From positions 1 through 32,500 of the forward strand of contig RPFO01001523.1 of assembly GCA_009746045.1 (NCBI GenBank): a stretch of DNA of 32,500 nucleotides, in the 5' to 3' direction. A model generated the notes under the pieces. It worked only from the letters and a program-made list of their open reading frames with translations. It did not search any database and was not told the DNA's origin. The translations under genes and the position numbers were made by a program. Below are positions 1 through 8,262 of the stretch, one piece after another; positions within the stretch are counted from its first letter, which is position 1, and each line of letters opens with the position of its first letter. Origin of the DNA: Mesostigma viride (Eukaryota > Streptophyta > Mesostigmatophyceae > Mesostigmatales > Mesostigmataceae).

Positions 1-850
1 TGGAGGCCATCTGTCACTGACCGGGCGAAGGGAAGTACGATGGGGGAAATAGTGGCAGTGCAATTAAGGATTGCAAAGAGGTTAGAGGGACGTCTATTCA
101 GGAACTGACAACGAGGCTTCAGCCCTTCAATACCAAATTTCCCACACATTGCTCAAAAGCCAAAATTAGCCATGGACTAATAACAAATAGCGTGCCCCAG
201 GGCGTCCCCAACATCTACTGCTCCAAATTTTGGTACTTTTGAAATTCCATGCCTGGAGCGCAAAGTTTGCAATATATGTGCCGTTTGTAGCTCTAGCTCT
301 ATAATAACCTGACCAACCCCGCATTCCTCAAAGTACTTAGCACTTGTTGCCTATTCTCATTATGCGAATCACATGATTAGGATGTGCTTCATGATTGCTA
401 TTGCTCGAGATTCAATTAAGAATGATTGACATCAATAAATGATGAACCAAATAAACCAAATTAGGCCACTTGACAAGTTCATGATCCATTTAAATTGTAC
501 AATTAAGCGATTAATTAATTCATAAATCATACATTACATGGGATACCCCCGTCGACGAGCTAGTGGTACGTACAATGAAACATTTGAGTTTGTAACATGT
601 CTCCATGGATATATACATGTATGCTGGACCTCGCGCATCTCAGCCCTCTAAGAAATGTTATTTGAACTCAGGTCTAGATCTAAATATATACATGATCTGG
701 ATAATATTATACACTTCCTTAAAAGAGCATGAATCGAGCTTTACAATTCAGGACAAGGAACTCGTTTGCAAATCACGGCTGAAAGGCAAGTGCTCACAAC
801 GAAGCACGTGCTCTCAAGGCTGTCCACCTCGTCCAACCAAGCCCGGGCGA
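1..850. other. Intergenic region with no recognisable gene
   Basis: I see no convincing coding region, RNA gene or repeat array here. The stretch around 360-540 is AT-rich with several short ATTAATTAA-type palindromes. A plus-strand open frame begins near 605 but runs antisense through the 3' exon of the transposase-like gene and is explained by it. The 3' untranslated region and polyadenylation signal of that gene would lie in the last few hundred bases; I could not pick a definite signal. Confidence 0.6.
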
Positions 851-856
851 GCTGGC

Positions 857-3800
857 CTACTCAACAGGTCTCTTCTTGGCCAAGTTCGTGAGCCGTTTCT
901 CGACGTCTGTCGGAATGGTCAAGATGGCCTGGCGATTGTTAGCTGGGTTGACAACAATGGTGTGTTCGAACCCCGCGTCCATGCACAGGTAGCAATTGAC
1001 CAAGTTTGGCTGTTCAGCTTGCGCATCGGCGTCCATTTTGAACATCGTCGCCATACCCGGAAATCTGTCCCAGTAGCGCACCCCCACCACCCATTGTCCC
1101 TTACGGAACAACTCCCTATCGACCTTGCCGTTTCTGTCGGCCACTCGCCTCACGAAAGTAGCGGCCACCTGATAAGGCTCCTGCAAGACTTCCGCTAGCC
1201 AATATGGATGATCTGGATCGTGGGACTCATCACCAGAGTAGGACTCGACGGCAAAAATGTCTCGCAGCTTCAGTCTCCTTCCCATCATCGTCCTCTCTGC
1301 CTGTAGTCTGTTCAGTCGCGTCCCTGCGTGCCCCCCTTGTCCGTTTGGGTTCCTTTGCACTGGCTCCCCCAGTTTGTGGAGCTTCATCCGAGCACCTCCC
1401 ACATTCCAGCCGTCCATGTCGGTCCACTCCTTTCGACAATCCCACCACCTTTCCTCGGCGCACGCACCGCCACAATAGCAGGAATACTGGCGCAGCATTA
1501 AGCGCGTCACATTCGACTTGTCCATGCGCCACCAGTGCGCCTTCTTCACTCCTTTGATTTCGCCGCGCCCTGGGCTGTAAGGAAGCACCTGCGCGTCGAA
1601 GACAAGATTTGCACAAGGGAAAGTTGAAGTTACGAGACCATCGAGCTAGTTGTGTTTTATTAAGCACTCCTGATCGCCAGGACTCCAAGAACGCCCTAGA
1701 AACGACGGCCGGCGTAACTATTCCCTGAACGAGGACTGTACACTTAATTACCTCGGGGAACTCGAAGAAGTTACGCCTGGTCGTTGTGGTCCCGCCCACC
1801 GCCCCCGACGCCAGATTCTCCACCAACTGGGCGGCCGTCTGTTTGTCCTGGTTCTCTTCCCTGATGTGCCACCTCCTCAACATGCACTTCACAGTCCCAC
1901 CAGCTCCATCCACCTCCCCCTTTCCGTGCTGCTCCCCAAAGTAATTCCACTCAAATGACTCCAGGTGCGGATCCTCCGTCAGCAGCCGGGCCACTTCCGC
2001 GATCACATTCCTTGACTTGAACTGCATGGAGCAATTGTCCGACCACCCAATGAAGCGCTTCACCTCTACCCCTTCTGACCGTAGTGTCGCCAGGATTTTG
2101 AGGATAGCAAAACGGAGGGCCCGCCCGTCCCTTTTCATTCCGCCCTGTCCGATGAAGTGAAACTCCCTTCTCACGACCTTTCCCGACGCTGGATCCAAGT
2201 AGCGCACGATCCAGGGCATAAGGACGAATGTGACTGGATGCCAATACTGTGCTTGGAGATTGTGATAGGTGTAAGACTGGTAGTTCTCGGCGTAATCTGT
2301 GTGGCATACAAGGTCCCCCACCCGCATCCTTGAGAGACATTCCTTGGAGGCGTCCGCTTGCCACCACGCGTTGAAGCAATGCTGGATGAAGTCCGGCCAC
2401 TTGTCCACAATTGCCTCCTTTAGCTCCGTTGGTGTGGACTTGACGTCGACTTGCGTCAATCGCTGCCCACCAGCCTTTGCGATCTCGTCACAGTCGTCCT
2501 GCATATGCGCAGTGTGCACATACAGAAAAGACATCAACTTCGACCCACCAATGACCTGTAGAAAGAAAAAAGACAGGACCTCAGGAAAAATTGAAAAAGA
2601 AACGCCTTGGGGCGCAACCACTCCACTAAAAATTACCTCTGGCCCAAGAACTTCAGGAAACATTGCAAAAGAAACGCCTTGGGGCGCAACCACTCCACTA
2701 AAAATTACCTCTGGCCCAAGAACCGCACCCGGCGGCACATCCTGCATCTCGTATCTGGTCCATGAAATCAGGTGGTTGGAAGCCTCCTCCCGTTCGCATA
2801 ACATGAAGTTCCGAATTCCACACTTGGGAGCCAGGCAAGTGCCCAACACACAAGCCTTACGCCGGATCGAGCAAACCCCCAACTCCTCGCCCAGGTCATG
2901 ATCGGGCACCCCTTCCTCGTCGTCCAGCACCCTCCCATGCATGGGCAGATCCTCAAGTTCGCCCTGAAAAGGCTGAACCTGCGGCCGCGACGACCCCACA
3001 GACGACCTCGAACCTCCCCCCTCCCTCATCCCCTCCACCTCACAAGTAAACTTGTTCACCCACTCTGTCGTGTGAGTGGCTTTGAAAATGGAACATGTGG
3101 GCACGGACGACCCCACGTCGAGCTGGCTACCATGATCGCACGCGTGGCATTCAGGTCCGCACTCGCATCTGGCATGAAAAGTTGCACGAAATTTGGCCAA
3201 CCCCCCAACCATGGACTGCATGGTAGTGTGGTGCTGGCATGCGCACAAGTTCCGCATTTTCCACCGCCCCTTGACGCATGCGGGCATATGCTTGCAAAAA
3301 GTAGTGTATCCCACATGAACTGTGCTCTTCTGATTCGTGCGTAGCATTGACATCCCTGCCTCCGTCTCCAAAATCACCTGATTTCCCCCCCTCACACCCT
3401 CCTCTCCCTCCCCCCCCCCCCTCCCTACTGTCCATCCGCCGCGGTGGCTTCAACTCCGGATGGCGGGAAATGAACACTTCGTAAATCTTCGACTTGGAGA
3501 CAGTATAGTAGCGCGCACCCTCCGAAAACGCTAGTGTATGTTTGTAATCCTTTCTGGTCCATTCACAATGAACATCCTTCATGTTCGGAGACGCCCGCGT
3601 CAAGTTATCATCCCTCCAGCACGCTTGTATCAGGGCAATGACTTCCGTCGGAAGCTCGTCTTTCCTCCTCCTCCTCTCTGGCGCACTCATCAAAAGGTCG
3701 TCCTCCCCTTCTTCCATTCCATCCCTGTGACCCCGAACAGTTGCGACAAAGCGCCTGTCAATCCCGAACGCGCGCTCCACAATCCTGTCCGGGACGCCCT

Positions 3801-4206
3801 CCATTGCCTTCGTAACAAGTCCACACAAGGCCCACCTAAGCCCACGATCCTTCTCAGATGTTCCCAAGTCGCCAAAAGCCTTCTTGATGTTATCCCGAAG
3901 AGATTCCGCCCAATTTTCAGGAAGCCCGCCGTCACAGTTCTTCCTCTTCTTAATGCCGTTGCTCTCCGCCACCATGGCATTTAGTCTTGAAGCTGCGCAA
4001 GACAGAACCTCCGCGCTCATCTCTGGCGTCCTGTGGTTGTTTGCTTTCACGCGTTCCGCCATGATAGGAAAGATGTCATTGGCAATTTTGTACCCCTTGT
4101 TCTCGATGTACTTGTCGCTCCAGAGACCGCGAAGTGCAGGCTCCCGGTCGTCATTGGACAAGGGACGCGAACCGTCGGAAACGGCCCCCCGCCCCGATCG
4201 CGCCAT
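857..4206 (-). CDS. DDE-type transposase-like gene, three exons, one frame break
   Basis: The product is probably a DNA-transposon transposase or its domesticated relative. Exon 1 runs from about 4206 to 2709, exon 2 from 2555 to 1752 and exon 3 from 1588 to 857. I chose the ATG at 4206 (MARSGRG) because the open frame above it, up to 4341, reads like untranslated sequence; the start is uncertain. The N-terminal part is charged with an HTH-like stretch (DRIVERAFGIDRRFVATVRG). Next come Cys/His clusters (CKHMPAC, CECGPECHACDH) suggesting zinc binding. The catalytic-like core has D in HTDYAENY (2297-2295), D in GWSDNC about 86 residues later, and HGKGEVDGAGG about 41-43 residues after that, a D..D..E/D spacing. 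Exon 3 has a GVKKAHWW motif, a Cys-rich CYCGGAC patch and a C-terminal region rich in aromatic residues. The frame shifts between 3385 and 3421, where runs of 7 and 12 G (minus strand) could be mutated or miscounted. Family membership is inferred from motif layout; I cannot name the superfamily. Confidence 0.7.
1589..1751 (-). other. Intron 2 of the transposase-like gene
   Basis: On the minus strand the exon ends CCCCGAG, the donor is GTAATTAAG, and the acceptor is CGACGCGCAG followed by GTGCTTCC. The intron is 163 bp. Removing it joins ...FFEFPE to VLPYSPGRG in phase 0 and explains why the downstream coding frame differs from the upstream one without invoking a mutation. It contains a GTTACGCC-GGCC-GTCGTT box (1701-1718) shared with the cluster at 4345-4910. 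Confidence 0.7.
2556..2708 (-). other. Intron 1 of the transposase-like gene
   Basis: On the minus strand the exon ends CCAGAG and the intron starts GTAATTTTTAG. It ends in a pyrimidine-rich tract (TTTTTTCTTTCTACAG), and the next exon starts GTCATTGG. The intron is 153 bp, a multiple of three with no stop in frame, so a naive reading runs straight through it. Removing it joins ...VLGPE to VIGGSKL in phase 0. The intron is largely made of a 72-bp tandem duplication. Confidence 0.7.
2580..2723 (-). repeat. 72-bp tandem duplication across a splice donor
   Basis: Two near-identical copies (about 2580-2651 and 2652-2723) have a 72-bp period and differ at only a few positions. The repeated unit includes the last 15 bases of exon 1 and the donor, so GT donors exist at both 2708 and 2636. 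As 72 is a multiple of three, use of the inner donor would add 24 codons in frame. Confidence 0.8.
3385..3421 (-). other. Probable frameshift at G homopolymers in exon 1
   Basis: The upstream coding frame of the transposase-like gene (ending ...SRHPELKPPRR) is not the frame of the downstream part (VILETEAG..., STVHVGYTTFCKH). Between them, read on the minus strand, are a run of 12 G (3421-3410) and one of 7 G (3391-3385). A length change in either run, biological or from sequencing, would restore continuity. No good intron fits here. Confidence 0.6.
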
Positions 4207-4344
4207 CAGACTTTGGTCAGACGGCAGCTGATTTTTTTCGCCTCTTAATCCCGCGGCACCGAAAGCCCTGAGGATGAGTAATGATAAATAATCACCATTA
4301 AAGACACGACGAAAACGATGGGCATCAAACAAGAACGACAAGCG

Positions 4345-4910
4345 TCATTAATAACGCCGGCCGGCGCAACTGGATACATGTAAACCATACAAAAGTGATT
4401 TTATGAAACACATACAGTTTGTCATTAATAACGACGGCCGGCGTAACTCGGGCGCAATTAAAAACCATTAAGAAGCAACTCAGGATATGCAGGCAGAAAT
4501 CCTTCAGGTGTAAAAAAGATGTACAAACACACTTTTGGTAATGGGGCCTGATTGCGCAACTGCAAGATACCATTGGAAACGCCGGCCGGCGCAACTGGAT
4601 GCATGTACATAAACCATACAAAAGTGATTTGCACAAAACCCCTACAATTTGTCATGAGTAACGACGGCCGGCGTAACTCGGTTGCATTTGAAAACCACAA
4701 AGAAGCAACTCAGGTAGTGAAGGCGGAAATCCCAGAGGTGATAAAATGTTTACCAACACAAAATGTTGATAAGCGTGCAAGCTTTTGCAAGTGCGCGCAA
4801 GATACCATTGGAAACGCCGGCCGGCGCAACTGGAACACCAAAACAAAAAACTTGATTTGCACGAAACCCATTCAGTTCGTCATGGATAACGACGGCCGGC
4901 GCAACTTCAT
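4345..4910. repeat. Tandem repeat cluster with GCCGGC palindromic boxes
   Basis: Six boxes occur in alternating form: AACGCC-GGCC-GGCGCAAC at 4353-4370, 4578-4595 and 4813-4830, and AACGAC-GGCC-GGCGTAAC (the last ends GCGCAAC) at 4430-4447, 4660-4677 and 4888-4905. The long period is 225-235 bp. Shared flanks include CATACAAAAGTGATTT and AAGAAGCAACTCAGG, so this is a degenerate tandem repeat of two and a half units. Open frames across it on both strands follow from the repeat and are not called as genes. Confidence 0.75.
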
Positions 4911-5209
4911 GGCACTCACCACTTTCACCAAATGCCATGTCGCCATTATATTGAGGAAAGCGAAGTATGCCCACTTGAAGCTGTGGTCTGCAGAACATTG
5001 ACACAAAATATGCATGGTATTTCAAGCAATGAATGCTATGTGTCAGGCATCAATGTCTTTATTGTATCCAAATGTGGTTAGGACGGAGGTTTACATTGGT
5101 TGCTATTTTAAGACAATGGCGTATAACCAAACATTGCACACACTCAAGAGTGTACTTATGCTGAACTGGAAAGGAACATTAAACCCCAATAAGGTAGATA
5201 TTTTTCTTT
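4911..5209. other. Stretch without recognisable gene
   Basis: I see no coding region, repeat or RNA signal that stands out here. Confidence 0.5.
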
Positions 5210-5366
5210 TACATTTTAATTTTTTATATACTACTTTATATAATATTATATTATATTATATTATATTATGCTATATTATGTTATATGAAATAACATTAAA
5301 ATTAACATAAAATTAAAATTATATATTAATTATAGTATATTATATAATTTATATTATATATTATAT
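5210..5366. repeat. AT-rich low-complexity tract
   Basis: This is nearly pure A/T with repeated TATAT and TATTATAT words, including several consecutive ATATT units around 5240-5280. It could be a matrix-attachment, easily melted or simple-repeat tract. No coding content is visible. Confidence 0.85.
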
Positions 5367-5639
5367 TCACGATGCTCTGTGTATTAATGACATATCAGAC
5401 ACACCTACATCACATCGCCTTGATGTTTCCGTTGTATGGGTCCGGTCGGGCGTTGGTAGCTGGTCGACAACAATTCTACATTTCCTAAAAAAAAATGCGA
5501 CCGTGCCTACATTCGAAGGCGCGCTGTGGCTGACCTGAACTATCGGTGAACACCTCGGCGTCACTTGACCGGCCTAGGTTGACATTTCGGCAGAGTAACG
5601 CTGCTTAAAGGATCCTTGCGTAGTTCGCGCGATTTGGCT

Positions 5640-5691
5640 CTTTATATATGTTTTTGGAGACGACGAGCAAGCATCCGATTGGTCAGCCAAT
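5640..5691 (-). promoter_or_regulatory. Candidate minus-strand core promoter (CCAAT dyad plus TATA)
   Basis: On the minus strand a TATATAAAG box (5648-5640) lies about 30 bp downstream of ATTGGCTGACCAAT (5691-5678), which carries CCAAT on both strands. The arrangement is typical of a Pol II promoter. The only downstream open frame (5564-5367, 65 aa) is not recognisable, so the transcribed product is unknown. Confidence 0.35.
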
Positions 5692-6006
5692 TCCTGTCCA
5701 GTCCTCGGACAGTGTCCAATCCGGTGCTTGGGATCCAGAAAACGTGCTCGAGCCTGGCCACTCTGTCGCGGGCGCCGCGCTAGTGGCGTCGCGCCCAAAC
5801 CTGACCAGGCCATAGGAAAGGGCGGGGGCGAATGCAAGAATTATTGTTATATCCTGACCTGTCCTGGGGAAGGTCCGGGGCGAATGCAAGAATTAATATA
5901 CCTGCGTATGCAACCAACACGGCCGATCCACATACATAATCCGACTGAGCTGGACGGTACGGACCAAATTTCGGTGCAAATTGAGGCCCAAAAGCTATGT
6001 CGGCAT
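5692..6006. repeat. Short degenerate direct repeats outside the left arm
   Basis: GAATGCAAGAATTA occurs at 5830-5843 and 5882-5895, 52 bp apart, each preceded by a G-rich GGGGC stretch. Several CCTGGTCAGG/CCTGACCTGTCC-like words recur. I see no gene; open frames on both strands here lack recognisable features. ACGGTACGGA at 5954-5963 recurs on the far side of the palindrome at 31255-31264. Confidence 0.4.
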
Positions 6007-6034
6007 GGTGCGCGCACCCCTTGCGGTAGGGGCC

Positions 6035-6112
6035 ATGGCGACTGCCTTTAGACGAAACGTGACAAATCTGGCACGCGGAAAGCAGAAATGCTCGATTGTT
6101 GGAGAAAATTAG
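6035..6112 (+). other. 25-codon open frame in the left arm, paired with one in the right arm
   Basis: The frame begins MATAFRRNVTNLARG and ends CSIVGEN. Its partner in the right arm (31211-31131, minus strand) has 26 codons because of a 3-base length difference, plus a few substitutions. Both have an ATG and a stop at matching places. Such a short frame may well be chance; there is no recognised homologue. Confidence 0.12.
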
Positions 6113-6121
6113 TTACTGATT

Positions 6122-6580
6122 CTAATTTATGGCGGGATGGTTGCGATCTATAATGTCGCGGGCTTTTTTTCTTTGCCATCGGCAGGGGGGGTCCGGCCTG
6201 AATTTCTGTCGGGATGAATAAAGTATATTGGATGCCTGCCGGGTTGATTGTCGATTGTTGCCAGTTTTGATGGTCGTAAGGAAAGCTAGTTTAATGATGT
6301 TTCTAAAGCCGTAAAAATTCCCGCTGCTATCTTTACCTTTCCCGTCATTTTGCGGTAAGATAACATTAGCCCTGCGCGATGCGTACTGCCCAACCACTCC
6401 ATGAAAGGGTGGACTTTCTTGTGCGCCTGGGCACGAATAAATGCCCGTTATGGTACGTTCTTGTGTTAAACGTCTTAAGCTTGCGTTTTCCTGCTTTCTT
6501 ACCTCGTTGAGCGTAAGCTTTTTGCCTTCTTTCCGGCCAGATGCAGCCAGAAAGTTGCGGGTCCTGGCGCTGCATCGCTG
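6122..6580 (-). other. Long open frame in the left arm, counterpart of the right-arm frame
   Basis: The minus-strand frame is open across this segment and includes NVILPQNDGKGKDSSGNFYG. It matches the right-arm frame at 30697-31095 but lacks the ATG there (CTG at the homologous position), and its end differs because of one extra base in a G-run (7 versus 6). Substitutions between arms are often non-synonymous, so purifying selection is not evident. It is probably not a functional protein. Confidence 0.15.
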
Positions 6581-6923
6581 GATTCCTGGGTGTCTTTTAG
6601 CTAGTTAATCGTCTGTGACGTGGCTGGCTTTCTGCAGCGCGTGGCCCGCAACCTGTCGGGAAGGTGTAATGCTTTTATTTCCATGCTTCTCTGAAATTTC
6701 TTTTGCTTTATAGACAGTTGTGTTCGAGGAAATTCACGCGGTCTTCCTAAGCAGCGGCATCATTTTCCCCAGACACTGACGAGCTGGCACCTGTCTCCTA
6801 AAGAGAGCGGCTCGTGCTTGTTAGAAAGGAGGCAGTGTGCATTTTGCGGGACACAATGCTTTGGTGGCACATGCGTCAGGTAGGCTGTTCCAATGGTCTC
6901 TTCACCTTTCCCACTGAGTAAAT

Positions 6924-6944
6924 GTTAGCATTTGTCATGCTAAC
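6924..6944. other. Perfect 8-bp stem hairpin in the left arm
   Basis: GTTAGCAT and ATGCTAAC are separated by a 5-base loop (TTGTC). The mirror copy is at 30306-30326. It sits about 50 bp upstream, for outward transcription in mirror sense downstream, of the arm TATA box, so it could be a binding site or a leader hairpin; its role is unknown. Confidence 0.4.
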
Positions 6945-6993
6945 CAGAGCAGCTAGCCACAGGTTGGCTGGATAAAAAGTCAGCTTATTTTCT

Positions 6994-7002
6994 CTTTATA
7001 TA
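6994..7002 (-). promoter_or_regulatory. TATA box in the left arm, facing outward
   Basis: The minus strand reads GCAGTATATAAAGAG. The mirror copy is at 30248-30256 on the plus strand. Both point away from the satellite toward the outer arm segments. The call rests on the motif alone. Confidence 0.35.
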
Positions 7003-7217
7003 CTGCGTGTGTGGTCCTCCACGTGTCCGGCTTGTTGGGCATTTTGGAAGAGGGTTTATAATGTGTTGTTGGGTGGAACAACTTGGTTGTTGGCACAAAA
7101 TCACACATTATTAGCCTGAGATAGGCATGACATATGCTGCTCAGGCGTGTCGTCCTACCAGCCTTGTTGTTAAGGGTAGACTCACAAGGCTGGCTGTGCC
7201 GATGGAGGGGTGGGGCG

Positions 7218-7989
7218 TGCTAGCCCCCCCCACACCCACGCATGCATGCTAGCCCACCCCCACACCCACGCATGCATGCTAGCCCCGGCCCCGGCCCCCC
7301 CACACCCACGCATGCATGCTAGCCCCCCCCACACCCACGCATGCATGCTAGCCCACACTCACACCCACGCATGCATGCTAGCCCACCCCCACACCCACGC
7401 ATGCATGCTAGCCCCCCCACACACCCACGCATGCATGCCAGCCCCCCCACACACCCACGCATGCATGACCGCCCCCCCCCACCCCACGCATGCATGCTAG
7501 CCCCCCCCACACCCACGCATGCATGCTAGCCCCCCCACACACCCACGCATGGATGCCAGCCCCCACACACACCCACGCATGCATGACAGCCCCCCCACAC
7601 ACCCACGCATGCATGCTAGCCCCCCACACACACCCACGCATGCATGCCAGCCCCCATACACACCCACGCATGCATGCCAGCCCCCCCCCACACTTACGCA
7701 TGCATGCTAGCCCCCCACACACACCCACGCATGCATGCCAGCCCCCCCCACACCCACGCATGCATGCCAGCCCCCCCCCACACTTACGCATGCATGCTAG
7801 CCCCCCACACACACCCACGCATGCATGCCAGCCCCCCCCCACACCCACGCATGCAGGCTAGCCCAACCCCACACCCACGCATGCATGCCAGCCCACCCCC
7901 ACACCCACACGTGCATGCCAGCCCACCCCCACACCCACGCATGCATGCCAGCCCACCCCCACACCCACGCGTGCATGCCAGCCCACCCC
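7218..7989 (+). repeat. Left minisatellite, about 25 units of 30 bp
   Basis: The unit is roughly CACACCCACGCATGCATGC followed by (T/C)AGCCC and a C-rich run. Each carries GCATGCATGC, a 10-bp palindrome of alternating purine and pyrimidine, and most carry GCTAGC. Length differences are mostly in C-runs and extra CA steps. Because 30 is a multiple of three, open frames rich in His, Ala, Cys, Met and Pro run through it on both strands without being genes. Confidence 0.95.
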
Positions 7990-8262
7990 TAGCTTGAGCG
8001 TGCTTGTAAAGTTTTTGCATGGTTTATTAAAATGAGTGGAATATGTATTTATTGCATTAAATGTTAATTTTATTGATCATGAATGAAAATGGTCAACATT
8101 GCCGAAGTGCCCCTAAATTGCTCAATATTGTGTGCTCAAGAATTCAATGAGGATTGTCATCATGGAAACCCGCACAAATTCACGATTCCGGGCATGCATG
8201 TGAAAGTATCAAGAACAATTTTCAATTAAGAATGGTATCTCATTGTTCCATGAATCAATATG
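7990..8262. other. Unique spacer between minisatellite and satellite (left)
   Basis: This non-coding, AT-rich segment is repeated exactly or nearly so at 28981-29256. It holds CAATGAGGATTGTCATCATGG at 8145-8165, written here as two 10-base blocks AATGAGGATT and GTCATCATGG, both found in the satellite unit in the opposite orientation to the adjacent array. It may be a deleted satellite unit. Confidence 0.6.

Noticed and set aside
605-1557. Plus-strand open frames overlapping the 3' exon
   Set aside because: They are antisense shadows of the transposase-like exon 3.
2299-3984. Plus-strand open frames of 148-200 aa across exons 1 and 2
   Set aside because: They overlap the better supported minus-strand coding sequence and have no recognisable motif.
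4552-5001. 149-aa plus-strand frame across the GCCGGC repeat cluster
   Set aside because: Its repeated NDGRRN words come from the DNA repeat. Minus-strand frames are equally open, and no domain is visible.
5367-5564. 65-aa minus-strand frame below the candidate promoter
   Set aside because: It is short, has no recognisable features and has low-complexity sequence immediately downstream. It is not called, though the promoter is noted.
7210-8020. His/Pro/Met/Cys-rich repeat proteins in the minisatellite (left and right)
   Set aside because: A 30-bp period keeps several frames open on both strands at once; this is a property of the repeat, not of coding.
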